From contig NZ_CP035417.1 in the NCBI RefSeq assembly GCF_004123675.1, positions 2,347,501 through 2,411,500 on the forward strand: a DNA stretch of 64,000 nucleotides. The letters are read 5' to 3'. Both the position numbers and the translations under genes were made by a program. The notes under the pieces are model-generated. The model saw only the letters and a program-made list of their open reading frames with translations, was not told the DNA's origin and did not search any database. This stretch comes from Leisingera sp. NJS204 (GTDB taxonomy: Bacteria > Pseudomonadota > Alphaproteobacteria > Rhodobacterales > Rhodobacteraceae). Shown here piece after piece: positions 53,727-62,061 of this stretch. Position 1 is the stretch's first letter; each line of letters begins with the position of its first letter.

Positions 53727-54911
53727 ATGTTCCAGCCCTTCTTTGAAAACCTGCGCAAGGCGGCCATTCCGGTGTCTTTGCGCGAATACCTGACCTTTCT
53801 CGAAGGCATGAAGGCGGGGCTGGCGACCTACGACATCGAGGCGTTCTACTTCCTCGCCCGAGCAGCGATGGTGAAGGACGAGCGCAACATCGACAAGTTC
53901 GACCGCGCCTTCGCCGCCACATTCAAAGGCCTGGAGGCGATCCCGGCCGAGGCCGTGATGGAGGCCGTGGACATTCCCGAAGACTGGCTGCGCAAGATGG
54001 CGGAAAAACATCTGAGCGCAGAGGAGAAAGCCGAAATCGAGGCGCTTGGCGGCTTTGAGAAATTGATGGAGACGCTGCAGGAGCGGCTTAAGGACCAACA
54101 GGGCCGCCATCAGGGCGGCAATAAGTGGATCGGCACCGCGGGCACCTCGCCCTTTGGCGCCTATGGCTACAACCCCGAAGGCGTGCGCATCGGCCAGAAG
54201 GAAAGCCGCCACCAGCGCGCGGTCAAGGTTTGGGACAAGCGCGAGTTCAAGAACCTGGACGGCGATGTCGAGCTTGGCACCCGCAACATCAAGGTGGCCC
54301 TGAAACGGCTGCGCCGCTGGGTCCGCCAGGGCGCGCATGAGGAGCTGGATCTGGACCGCACCATCCGCTCCACCGCCGAGCATGGCTATCTGGATGTAAA
54401 GACCCGGCCCGAGCGGCACAATGCGGTGAAGGTCCTGCTGTTCCTGGACGTGGGCGGCTCAATGGATCCGCATATCAAAGTGGTGGAGGAGCTGTTCTCG
54501 GCAGCGCGGACCGAGTTCAAGCACCTGGAGTACTATTACTTTCACAATTGCCTGTATGAAGGCGTGTGGCGCGACAACCGGCGGCGCTGGGGCGAGAAGA
54601 CCCCGACCCATGAGGTGCTGCGCACCTACGGGCCGGACTATAAATGCATCTTTGTGGGTGACGCCTCGATGAGCCCATATGAGATCGCCTATGCCGGCGG
54701 CGCCAATGAGCATTGGAACGAGGAAGCAGGCCAGGTCTGGCTGCAACGCGCGCGTGACGCCTGGGGGGCAAACCTGTGGATCAACCCGGTGCCGGAGAAA
54801 TACTGGGACTACACCCATTCGATCGGCATGATCCGCGAGATCTTCGAAGGCGCCATGGTGCCGATGACGCTGGACGGGCTGGAACGCGGCATGCGCGAGC
54901 TGTCGCGCTAG
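53727..54911 (+). CDS. vWA domain (CoxE-like) protein
   Basis: The product has 394 residues. The C-terminal half is a CoxE-type von Willebrand A domain: KVLLFLDVGGSMDPHIKVVE has a DxGGS variant of the MIDAS DxSxS motif, followed by YYFHNCLYEGVW and IFVGDASMSP. The N-terminal half is helical (FFENLRKAAIPVSLREYLTF). The usual partner is a MoxR ATPase, found at 51043, so both probably form one chaperone system. The vWA DVGGS replaces the first Ser of DxSxS by Gly, which may weaken metal binding. Confidence 0.88.
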   Translation: MFQPFFENLRKAAIPVSLREYLTFLEGMKAGLATYDIEAFYFLARAAMVKDERNIDKFDRAFAATFKGLEAIPAEAVMEAVDIPEDWLRKMAEKHLSAEEKAEIEALGGFEKLMETLQERLKDQQGRHQGGNKWIGTAGTSPFGAYGYNPEGVRIGQKESRHQRAVKVWDKREFKNLDGDVELGTRNIKVALKRLRRWVRQGAHEELDLDRTIRSTAEHGYLDVKTRPERHNAVKVLLFLDVGGSMDPHIKVVEELFSAARTEFKHLEYYYFHNCLYEGVWRDNRRRWGEKTPTHEVLRTYGPDYKCIFVGDASMSPYEIAYAGGANEHWNEEAGQVWLQRARDAWGANLWINPVPEKYWDYTHSIGMIREIFEGAMVPMTLDGLERGMRELSR

Positions 54912-55024
54912 GCTTTTCTTCCTGACAGCCGGCGGGCCCAACCGGGCGCCGCAAGACTCAGCGGCCCTCCCGCGCCTGCAGATGCGCCGGCTGGCGCCAG
55001 CGCCCCTTGGCAGCCTTGGGCATG

Positions 55025-55121
55025 GCATCCTGCCAAGGCAGGATGCGCGCCGGACCTTAAGGTCCGGCGCCGGGCCCAACCGGGAGGCCGGCATTTCAGA
55101 TGCAGGCCGGACGGGCGGGAG
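55025..55121. repeat. Beta repeat, copy 6, with an extra hairpin
   Basis: A first perfect hairpin GCATCCTGCC (55025-55034) / GGCAGGATGC (55037-55046) touches a perfect 24-bp palindrome (55047-55070, arm GCGCCGGACCTT). Then CGGGCCCAACCGGG and a final GGGCGGGAGCC. It lies between convergent genes, ending about 35 nt before the stop at 55158. Confidence 0.6.
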
Positions 55122-55157
55122 CCACGCTTTGCGACTCCGATTTGCGCTTTTCTGCTG

Positions 55158-55526
55158 CTAAACGCCCCAAAGCCCCCAACCGCCCAAAGCCGCGACCGGC
55201 ACGAACAGCCAGCCTTGCGGCAGCAGCCCATAGCCCGTGCGGCGCAGCGGCGGCACCACGATGCCGATCACCGCAGTCACCGCCGCCAGAACTGTTCCCG
55301 CCAGCGCCATGTCAGCCGAGCCGCGGGCGCCGAGAAACAGGAACAGAGCCATCAGGCCCAGATAGCCGGTCACCAGATGCCAGCAGAACAAGGTGGTTTC
55401 GCGCACGACATCCGGCAGCTGACGGTCCTGTGCCAGCGGTACCGCACATTCCCGGCCCCCGATGCAAGCGTGAACACCCATCCACAGGGCCGCCAGCGCT
55501 GACGCCGCAAGTAAAGTCCACTGCAT
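55158..55526 (-). CDS. Small four-helix membrane protein of unknown function
   Basis: The product has 122 residues with four hydrophobic segments: TLLAASALAALWMGVH, ATTLFCWHLVTGYLGLMALFLFLG-like second span, LAGTVLAAVTAVIGIVV and GWLFVPVAALGGWGLWGV. The start has GGAG 7 nt upstream. Residues HLVTGYL and CIGGREC are notable. I do not recognise the family. It stands alone, convergent to the vWA gene. Confidence 0.8.
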   Translation of the reverse strand: MQWTLLAASALAALWMGVHACIGGRECAVPLAQDRQLPDVVRETTLFCWHLVTGYLGLMALFLFLGARGSADMALAGTVLAAVTAVIGIVVPPLRRTGYGLLPQGWLFVPVAALGGWGLWGV

Positions 55527-55938
55527 CGCAATTCTCCAATTTCTTAATAAAATCAATACCGCCGGTCAAATGTGCAACCTGGCAGCCTATTCAAACCATG
55601 CCAAGCCGGAGGGCACCACTGGCAAATACGCCGCAGAGGCTGCGGCTGGTGCGGCGTTACTCCGGCACTGCTGATTGCGCCCCGCGGCGCTGTGCCGCCG
55701 CCGCTGGTTCCAGAGGGCGGCTGGGCAATGCCCCCCTGTCCCGGCCGCGCGGACAGCAATCCTTTTTTGCACAACCTGAAGCAGTCTGCCCGCGGAATTC
55801 CGCCGCTGGGAACGGCATCCGGCGCATGTCCGCCGAAGCGGCTTCGGACCGGTTGAACGGGCCGCCCCGCAACCGCTATCCGTAAGGAAAAGAAGAAGCG
55901 GCAATACAAAGGCCGCAATCCCCGAGCAGGAGCCTCGC
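55527..55938. other. Gap without a recognised gene before minC
   Basis: The 412 bp hold two divergent promoters at least. Readable frames on both strands are GC-rich without familiar motifs or ribosome sites, so I do not call a gene. The last 30 bp contain the AGGAG site of minC. Confidence 0.45.
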
Positions 55939-56703
55939 GTGAGCGTGCCGCATCAAGACATCCCTCCCCGTGGCGGTGCCCCCGCCGCTGCCATAAAGCC
56001 GTTTCAGATCCGCGGACGGTATTTCACCGCCGTTGCGCTGCGCCCCGAAGACGGGCCGCTGGACAAGGCGTTTTATACGGCCCTTGACGCGCAGCTGCGC
56101 TGGAGTCCGCATTTCTTTGACGGTGCGCCGCTAATCCTGGATCTGGCCCAGGCGCCGGGGCTGACCCGCCCGGCTGAGCTGCGGGCACTGACCGACAGCC
56201 TGCGCAGCCGCGGCCTGGCAGTGTTCGGGGTGCAAAACGCCTCGCCCTCGCAGGTGGCCGCCGCCGAAGGCGCCGGGCTGATCACCATTGCCAGCGGCAA
56301 GGATGCGCCGCTGAACACCGAAGGTCCGGCCCGGCCCGGTACCCGGCGGGAATTGCCCAAGAAATTGCGTCCGCCGCAAAACCGGCTGATCACCCAGCCG
56401 GTGCGGTCCGGCCAGACGGTTGTGGCCGAAGGCGGCGATCTGGTGGTGGTCGGGCCGGTCAGTTCCGGCGCCGAGCTGATTGCGCGCGGCAGCATTCATG
56501 TCTATGGCCGCCTGCGGGGCCGCGCCATGGCTGGTGCCGAGGGTGACGAGGAGGCGCGGATCTTCTGCAACAGCCTGGACGCCGAGCTGCTGGCAGTGGC
56601 CGGGCTGTACCGGACAAGCGAAAATTTGGAACCGGAGCTGTTGAACCGCCCTGTGCAGGTGTTCCTGCAGGATGGACGGCTTTGTGTGGAGACCCTGGGA
56701 TGA
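55939..56703 (+). CDS. minC: Septum site-determining protein MinC
   Basis: The product has 254 residues from a GTG with AGGAG 6 nt upstream. MinC blocks FtsZ assembly away from midcell. The N-terminal domain has DAQLRWSPHFFDGAPLILDL; the C-terminal beta-helix has PVRSGQTVVAEGGDLVVVGPV, ELIARGSIHVYGRLRGRAMAG, and ARIFCNSLDAELLAVAGLYR. The linker between the two is basic. It is followed by minD after 25 bp. Confidence 0.93.
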   Translation: MSVPHQDIPPRGGAPAAAIKPFQIRGRYFTAVALRPEDGPLDKAFYTALDAQLRWSPHFFDGAPLILDLAQAPGLTRPAELRALTDSLRSRGLAVFGVQNASPSQVAAAEGAGLITIASGKDAPLNTEGPARPGTRRELPKKLRPPQNRLITQPVRSGQTVVAEGGDLVVVGPVSSGAELIARGSIHVYGRLRGRAMAGAEGDEEARIFCNSLDAELLAVAGLYRTSENLEPELLNRPVQVFLQDGRLCVETLG

Positions 56704-56728
56704 GCGCAGGGATAAGGAAGGCAGAACG

Positions 56729-57577
56729 ATGAGCAAGGACCTGAAACTGGAAGAGCCGCTGGGCAAGGTGATCGTGGTCACCTCGGGCAAGGGCGGCGTT
56801 GGCAAGACCACCACATCCGCTGCCGTCGGCGCCGAGCTGGCGCGGCGCGGCCACAAGACGGTGGTGATCGATTTTGACGTGGGTTTGCGCAACCTGGACA
56901 TGATCATGGGCTGTGAACGCCGGGTGGTGTTCGACTTTATCAATGTCATTCAGGGCGACGCCAAGCTGAAGCAGGCGCTGATCCGCGACCGGCGTCTGGA
57001 GACGCTGTCGGTGCTGCCGACCTCGCAGACCCGCGACAAGGATGCGCTGACCAAGGATGGCGTCCAGAAGGTGCTGGAAGAGCTGCGTCAGGAGTTCGAC
57101 TATATCATCTGCGACAGCCCTGCGGGCATTGAACGCGGCGCCCAGATGGCGATGCATTTTGCCGATGAAGCGATTGTGGTGACCAACCCCGAAGTGTCCT
57201 CGGTGCGCGACAGCGACCGGGTGCTGGGCCTGTTGAACAGCATCACCGACCGGGCGGGCAAGGCCGGTGCGGAGCCAATCAAGGCGCATGTGCTGATTAC
57301 CCGTCACGACAAGTCCCGCATCAGCAACGGTGAAATGATGACGGTAGAGGACGTGCTGGAGGTTCTGGCAGAGCCGCTTTTGGGGATCATCCCTGAAAGC
57401 AAGGCAGTGCTGCGGGCCTCCAATCTCGGGGTGCCGGTGGTGCTGGATGACCCTTCTGCGGCGGCCACCGCCTATGAGGACGCGGTGGGCCGGCTGATTG
57501 GCGAGCAGATTGAGATGCGGATTGCCGCCGACCGGCGGCCCGGCCTGCTGCAGCGGCTGTTCGGACGGGCGGTGTAG
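56729..57577 (+). CDS. minD: Septum site-determining ATPase MinD
   Basis: The product has 282 residues. The deviant Walker A KVIVVTSGKGGVGKTT, switch I and II (DFDVGLRNLDMIMG, DYIICDSPAGIE), and the amphipathic membrane helix at the end (GLLQRLFGRAV) are present. MinD oscillates on the membrane and recruits MinC. It ends 3 bp before minE. Confidence 0.96.
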   Translation: MSKDLKLEEPLGKVIVVTSGKGGVGKTTTSAAVGAELARRGHKTVVIDFDVGLRNLDMIMGCERRVVFDFINVIQGDAKLKQALIRDRRLETLSVLPTSQTRDKDALTKDGVQKVLEELRQEFDYIICDSPAGIERGAQMAMHFADEAIVVTNPEVSSVRDSDRVLGLLNSITDRAGKAGAEPIKAHVLITRHDKSRISNGEMMTVEDVLEVLAEPLLGIIPESKAVLRASNLGVPVVLDDPSAAATAYEDAVGRLIGEQIEMRIAADRRPGLLQRLFGRAV

Positions 57578-57580
57578 GGC

Positions 57581-57844
57581 ATGTTCGGTTTTTCCCTCCG
57601 CCCCCGCAAAGCCTCGGCCAGCACTGCCAAGGAACGGCTGCAGATCCTGCTGGCGCATGAACGCAGCAGCAGCGGCGGTGTCCGCCCCGACTGCCTGCCG
57701 CAATTGCAGCGCGAGATCCTGGAAGTGATCCGCCGCCATATGCAGATCGGCGACGAGGCGATCGACATCCGCATGGAACGCGGCGATGAGCTGTCGAGCC
57801 TGGAAATCAACATCGAGTTTCCCGGCAAGCTGGGCATGAACTGA
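57581..57844 (+). CDS. minE: MinE, topological specificity factor
   Basis: The product has 87 residues. The N-terminal membrane-binding part MFGFSLRPRKASAS is followed by the MinD-contact helix TAKERLQILLAHERS and the dimerisation part LQREILEVIRRHMQIGDEAI. MinE releases MinD from the membrane. The three min genes form one operon. Confidence 0.95.
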   Translation: MFGFSLRPRKASASTAKERLQILLAHERSSSGGVRPDCLPQLQREILEVIRRHMQIGDEAIDIRMERGDELSSLEINIEFPGKLGMN

Positions 57845-57880
57845 ACTGCCCGTCGGGGCAGTGCATGTCCCGGCAGTTTT
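57844..57880 (+). terminator. Hairpin region behind minE
   Basis: ACTGCCC (57845-57851) can pair with GGGCAGT (57856-57862), or its AACTGCC part with a second GGCAGTT (57872-57878) that is followed by TTATT. Two exclusive folds are possible; the second, with Ts behind it, looks like a terminator of minCDE. Confidence 0.5.
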
Positions 57881-57949
57881 ATTAAATTCCGGCGCGAATT
57901 CCCCAACCCGTCCGCGCCGGGGTAAGGGCAGGTTAAGCCTGCCCGTGGT

Positions 57950-57990
57950 GTCATGGGCCTTCCGCATCTTTCGCGCAGAAGGCCCATGAC
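57950..57990. promoter_or_regulatory. 13-bp inverted repeat over the start of the HD-GYP gene
   Basis: GTCATGGGCCTTC (57950-57962) is the exact complement of GAAGGCCCATGAC (57978-57990), spacer 15 nt. The right arm contains the AAGG ribosome site and the ATG (57986). In mRNA the hairpin would hide both. Confidence 0.7.
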
Positions 57991-59428
57991 TATCTTAAAT
58001 CAGAATTCGCACCTCGCCGGTGCCGCCCCCCAGGAAACCTTGCGGCTGGGGGAGCTTCTTGGCGCGCTCAGCCATGCGCTGGACATGACCGAAGGCCAGC
58101 CCAAGGGGCATTGCCTGCGCTGCTGCTGGATCGGCATGCAGGTGGCCGCAGAGATGAGGATGGCGCCTCAGGCGCGCTCCGACCTCTATTTCACTTTGCT
58201 GATGAAGGATCTGGGCTGCAGTTCCAATGCCGCCCGCATCTGCCAGCTGTACAAGACCGACGACCTGTCCTTTAAGCGCGATTTCAAAACGGTGAACGGC
58301 CTGCGCCAGGGGCTGGGGTTCCTGTGGCGCAACACGGCCGGCGGCGCCGCGGCCTGGACCCGGCTGAAAACCCTGAAACAGGTGCTGGCAAGGAACAGCA
58401 GCATAGCCGCAGAGATGATCGACACCCGCTGCAACCGGGGCGCGGCAATTGCCCGGCAGATGCGGTTTTCCGAAGCTGTGGCCGAAGGCATCGCCGGCCT
58501 GGATGAGCATTGGGACGGCGGCGGCCTGCCGCTGGGCCTGGCGGGCGATGCAATCCCGCTGTTTTCGCGCATTGCGCTGATGGCGCAGGTGGTGGATGTC
58601 TTTGCCGCCGAGCGGGGAATCGAGGGTGCCGCAGCGGAGCTGGAGCGGCGTGCGGGCACATGGTTCGATCCGGATCTGGTGCCGGTCTTCACCTCGGTGA
58701 TCCGCCGTCCGCGCTTTCTGCCGGATCTGTGGGATCCCGGGCTGGAAGCAGAAGTGCTTGCCACCCCGCAGGCCCGGCACATTCATCCGGTGGATGAGGA
58801 TTACCTGGATGAAATCAGCGAGGCGTTTTCATTGGTGATCGACGCCAAAAGCCCCTTTACCCACGGCCATTCGCGGCGGGTTGCGCGCTATACCGGCATG
58901 ATCTGCGATCAGCTGGGCTACTCCCCGGAACGGCGGCGCTGGATGGTGCGGGGGGCGCTACTGCACGACATTGGCAAGCTGGGTATCCCCAATACTATTC
59001 TGGACAAGCCGGACAAGATGACCGAGGCGGAAATTGCCAGGATGAAGCAGCATCCGGTGCTGGGTCATCAGGTGCTGAGCCGGATTTTCGCCTTCCGCGA
59101 ACTGGCCGATGTGGGCGCGGCGCATCACGAGCGGCTGGATGGAAAAGGCTACCCTTACGGTCTGGACGCCGGCCGGCTGAGCCAGGAGATGCGGATTTTG
59201 GCAGTGGCCGATATCTTTGACGCGCTGACCGCGGACCGGCCCTATCGCGCTGCGCTGCCGCTGGATGAGGCTTATGCGATCATGGACAAACTGTCGGGGC
59301 CTGGAATTGATCCGGACTGCTATGCAGCACTGCAGGACGCGGTCACTGCCAGCGGCTGGCCGTCGGGCCAGGACAGGCTGCCGCAGGAAAGCGGATGGGC
59401 GGCAGCGGATCATGCAGAAACCGCTTGA
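57986..59428 (+). CDS. HD-GYP domain phosphodiesterase-like protein
   Basis: The product has 480 residues. The C-terminal HD-GYP domain is complete: KSPFTHGHSRRVARYTGM, ALLHDIGKLGIPNTILDKP, HPVLGHQVLSRI, HHERLDGKGYPYGL (GYP intact) and ILAVADIFDALTADRPYR. So cyclic di-GMP hydrolysis is likely. The N-terminal half is a second, degenerate HD-like unit (LSHALDMTEGQPKGHCLRCC and GLDEHWDGGGLPLGL with a DGGG-LP in place of GYP). The start is inside an inverted repeat. An ATG 33 nt upstream is an alternative, and would start inside the left arm. Confidence 0.88.
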   Translation: MTILNQNSHLAGAAPQETLRLGELLGALSHALDMTEGQPKGHCLRCCWIGMQVAAEMRMAPQARSDLYFTLLMKDLGCSSNAARICQLYKTDDLSFKRDFKTVNGLRQGLGFLWRNTAGGAAAWTRLKTLKQVLARNSSIAAEMIDTRCNRGAAIARQMRFSEAVAEGIAGLDEHWDGGGLPLGLAGDAIPLFSRIALMAQVVDVFAAERGIEGAAAELERRAGTWFDPDLVPVFTSVIRRPRFLPDLWDPGLEAEVLATPQARHIHPVDEDYLDEISEAFSLVIDAKSPFTHGHSRRVARYTGMICDQLGYSPERRRWMVRGALLHDIGKLGIPNTILDKPDKMTEAEIARMKQHPVLGHQVLSRIFAFRELADVGAAHHERLDGKGYPYGLDAGRLSQEMRILAVADIFDALTADRPYRAALPLDEAYAIMDKLSGPGIDPDCYAALQDAVTASGWPSGQDRLPQESGWAAADHAETA

Positions 59429-59459
59429 GCCTGGCAGGGTCAGCCCCCATATCTGAAGC

Positions 59460-60146
59460 ATGCTGCGCCTTCTGCCCATTCTGCTGGCCGTCGCTTACGG
59501 CCTTGTGATGTACCGGATTTCGATCTGGCGCACCCACCGTGAGCTGGACCAGCGCTCAACCGAGCTGGCGGATGCGCGGCTGAAAGGGCTGACCGACCGG
59601 CTGGCGGCGGCGCTGGAGATTGCCCGCATCCCGGTGCATATCTATGAGGTCGATCCGGTCAACGGGCTGGCGGCGCCGGACGGGCGGATCTTTATCACCC
59701 GCGGGTTTTACCGAAAGTATCAGAGCGGCGAGGTCAGCGCCGAGGAAATGGCATCGGTGATTGCCCATGAGCTGGGCCATGTGGCGCTGGGACATGCGAA
59801 GAAACGGATGATCGATTTCTCCGGCCAGAACGCGCTTCGCACGGCGCTGATGATGATCCTGGGCCGCTACATTCCCTTTATCGGGCCTTGGATAGCCGGG
59901 GTGCTGACCGGTTTGATCGCAGCGCGGCTGTCGCGCGGCGATGAGTATGAGGCAGATGAATATGCCGCCGCATTGCTGACCAAGGCGGGCATTGGCCTGG
60001 CGCCGCAGAAAAGCCTGTTCACCAAACTGGAAGAGCTGACCCAGGCACGCGCGGGCATGGCGCCGGCCTGGCTGATGAGCCATCCGAAAACCGAAGAACG
60101 CATCGCCGCGCTGGAGCGGCTGGAAGCGAAATGGGCCAAGGGCTGA
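59460..60146 (+). CDS. M48 family metalloprotease
   Basis: The product has 228 residues. An N-terminal membrane helix (LRLLPILLAVAYGLVMYRIS) is followed by a zincin domain with VIAHELGHVALGHA (HExxH, zinc) and the third ligand Glu in DEYEADEYAA. A second hydrophobic segment (RTALMMILGRYIPFIGPWIA) lies between them. This is like short M48B/HtpX-type proteases. Substrates unknown. Confidence 0.9.
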   Translation: MLRLLPILLAVAYGLVMYRISIWRTHRELDQRSTELADARLKGLTDRLAAALEIARIPVHIYEVDPVNGLAAPDGRIFITRGFYRKYQSGEVSAEEMASVIAHELGHVALGHAKKRMIDFSGQNALRTALMMILGRYIPFIGPWIAGVLTGLIAARLSRGDEYEADEYAAALLTKAGIGLAPQKSLFTKLEELTQARAGMAPAWLMSHPKTEERIAALERLEAKWAKG

Positions 60147-60159
60147 GCTGGCTGAGGGC

Positions 60160-60179
60160 ATGAGGGGCCTGCCCCTCAT
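60160..60179. terminator. Hairpin between convergent M48 and PIN genes
   Basis: ATGAGGGG (60160-60167) pairs with CCCCTCAT (60172-60179) over a 4-nt loop, 13 nt behind the M48 stop. It is followed by a second small palindrome ATACTCC-cc-GGAGTAT that merges with the CAAATACTC element. Confidence 0.55.
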
Positions 60180-60187
60180 ACTCCCCG

Positions 60188-60209
60188 GAGTATTTGCAGA
60201 AAGATGAAG
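60188..60209 (-). repeat. CAAATACTC element, copy 4
   Basis: On the minus strand it reads cttcatctttctgCAAATACTC, running into CGGGGAG. It starts 6 nt behind the PIN gene stop. Confidence 0.6.
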
Positions 60210-60215
60210 AAACAG

Positions 60216-60758
60216 TCAGCCGGCCAAGGCTTTGGCCAGCCTTGGAAGCCGGGCTTTCTTCAGCAACGGGCGGATTTCCCAGCTGCCGCCGGAGAGGCGG
60301 TTGGCCTCGGCCAGGACTTGGCTGCCCAAGGCCTCCATGCCTGCGCCGTCCTGCAGCCAGAAGCGGTAGAGGAGTTCGTCAGCGCCGATACGCTCCAGGC
60401 CTTCCTCGGCCAGGGTGTGACGGGGGAAGTCCTTGTTGTTGAGGGTAACAATTGCGTCGGCGTGGCCGGTGATGGCGGCGGCCAGCACATGGATGTCGGC
60501 GCTGTCGGGCAGCCACAGGCGGGCTTCAACGCCCGGAGAAGCCGGCACTTCGGCCTTGGGCCAGCTGGCGCGGGCCAGCGCGGTCTCGGCCTTGGCCTGC
60601 GCCGCGCCTTCGGGGCCGAGTTTCAGCGCCGCGCGTTCCCATTCGCCCAGGATGCGCGCAGACCAGAGCGGGGTGAAATGCCCCAGCCTGGCCGCGCCCA
60701 GCAGCATCTCCCGCATCACGGTCGGGTACAGCACGCAGGTGTCCAGGAGCAGCTTCAT
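60216..60758 (-). CDS. PIN domain protein (RSP_2648-like)
   Basis: The product has 180 residues. The PIN acidic residues are visible: LLLDTCVLYPTVMR (first Asp), SARILGEWERAAL (Glu), DSADIHVLAAAITGHADAIVTLNNKDF (two Asp). It would be a metal-dependent RNase. There is no antitoxin-like gene beside it; the PIN and following methyltransferase genes are a known Rhodobacteraceae pair (6-bp gap), so a housekeeping role in RNA metabolism is more likely than a toxin. Confidence 0.85.
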   Translation of the reverse strand: MKLLLDTCVLYPTVMREMLLGAARLGHFTPLWSARILGEWERAALKLGPEGAAQAKAETALARASWPKAEVPASPGVEARLWLPDSADIHVLAAAITGHADAIVTLNNKDFPRHTLAEEGLERIGADELLYRFWLQDGAGMEALGSQVLAEANRLSGGSWEIRPLLKKARLPRLAKALAG

Positions 60759-60763
60759 CCCTG

Positions 60764-61978
60764 TCAGTCCAGCCGGAAGAACACGGCCTTAAGGTAGCCG
60801 CTTTCCGCCAGCTGCGGCAGCTGCGGGTGGTCGGGGCCGGCATAGCCGGTGTGGATCAGCGTGCCGCGGCGGCCGGATCTGCCGATACCGCGGGCCGAGG
60901 CGTTGCGGAATTTGGCGAGATCCGCCGCGTGCGAGCAGGAGCAAAGCCCAAGGTAGCCGCCGGGTTTCACCAGCGGGGCGGCCAGTTTGGCAATGCGTTC
61001 ATAGGCCCGCAAGCCCGCCTCCAGCGCCTGTTTCGAGGGCGCAAAGGCGGGCGGGTCGCAGATAACCACGTCGAAGTTTTCGCCTTCCTTCTGCAGCGCG
61101 TCCAGCACGTCGAACGCATCGCCCTGGCGGGCGGTGAACCTGTCCTTGTGGCCGCTGGCTCCGGCGCCCCGGGCTGCCAGCTCAAGTGCGGCGGCAGAGC
61201 CGTCAACGCAGGTGGCGTGCGCGGCCCCCCCTGCCAGCATCGCCAGGCCAAAGCCGCCGACGTGGGAGAACACATCCAGCACCTTGGCGCCCTGCCCTGT
61301 GAGGCGGGCGGCGAAGGCATGGTTTTCACGCTGATCGAAGAACAGCCCGGTTTTCTGGCCGCCGGTCAGGTCGGCCATATAAGTGGCGCCGTTCATCTGC
61401 ACCGGAACAGGTGCGGCGGGCGTTTCGCCCAGCAGGGTCTGGTTCTGATCGTCCAGCCCTTCCAGAGTGCGGGTGCGGCCAGCGGCGTTTTTCAGGATCA
61501 CGTCTGCACCGGTCACATCCGCCAGCGCCGCGGTGAGTATGTCCAGATGCATTTCGGCCCAGGCGGCGTTGGGCTGGACCACGCAAGCGGCGCCGAACCG
61601 GTCGATGACCACGCCGGGCAACCCGTCGGATTCGGCATGGACCAACCGGTAGAAGGGCGCGTCATACAAGCGTTCGCGCATCTCCAGCGCGCGGGACAGG
61701 CGGGCAGCGAACCAGGCCTGATCAATCACCGCTTCCGGATCGCGGTCGAGCATCCGGGCGATGATCTTGCTGTCCGGGTTCACCGAGACCAGCCCCAGCG
61801 GGCGCTGCGCCTCATCCTCCAGCACCGCCAGGGTGCCAGGCGCCAGATTGCGGGTGCGGCGGTCGGTCACCAGTTCATTGGCATAAACCCAGGGAAACCC
61901 GTGCCGGATGGCGCGGGCGTTGGATTTGGGTTTCATTTTCACGCGGGGGCGCTGATGCGCATCTGAGGAGGCTGTCAT
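60764..61978 (-). CDS. SAM-dependent rRNA methyltransferase (RlmI-like, RSP_2647-like)
   Basis: The product has 404 residues. An N-terminal PUA domain (NARAIRHGFPWVYANELV) and a Rossmann methyltransferase core with KVLDVFSHVGGFGLAML (SAM motif I), TCVDGSAAALELAARG and VVICDPPAFAPSKQALEAG (DPPAF motif IV) match class I RlmI/RlmK proteins, which make 5-methylcytosine in 23S rRNA. GAGG lies 5 nt before the ATG. The PIN gene follows directly. Confidence 0.9.
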   Translation of the reverse strand: MTASSDAHQRPRVKMKPKSNARAIRHGFPWVYANELVTDRRTRNLAPGTLAVLEDEAQRPLGLVSVNPDSKIIARMLDRDPEAVIDQAWFAARLSRALEMRERLYDAPFYRLVHAESDGLPGVVIDRFGAACVVQPNAAWAEMHLDILTAALADVTGADVILKNAAGRTRTLEGLDDQNQTLLGETPAAPVPVQMNGATYMADLTGGQKTGLFFDQRENHAFAARLTGQGAKVLDVFSHVGGFGLAMLAGGAAHATCVDGSAAALELAARGAGASGHKDRFTARQGDAFDVLDALQKEGENFDVVICDPPAFAPSKQALEAGLRAYERIAKLAAPLVKPGGYLGLCSCSHAADLAKFRNASARGIGRSGRRGTLIHTGYAGPDHPQLPQLAESGYLKAVFFRLD

Positions 61979-62009
61979 AGGGTCCTCATAGCCTTAAGCC
62001 CGGAACAGG

Positions 62010-62031
62010 AAAAGGGGCCGCATGGCCCCTT
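62010..62031 (-). terminator. Rho-independent terminator behind the lipoprotein gene
   Basis: On the minus strand AAGGGGCC (62024-62031) pairs with GGCCCCTT (62012-62019) over ATGC, followed by Ts (62010-62013). Confidence 0.8.
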
Positions 62032-62061
62032 CCCGCAGAACTTCGCCGCTGCGCATTGGCT

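Noticed and set aside
55553..55918. Minus-strand frame of 121 codons before minC
   Set aside because: No ribosome site, no motif, and several other frames are equally open in this GC-rich stretch.
60216..60758. PIN gene as a toxin of a toxin-antitoxin pair
   Set aside because: No small antitoxin gene precedes it; the neighbour is an rRNA methyltransferase gene in a known conserved pair.
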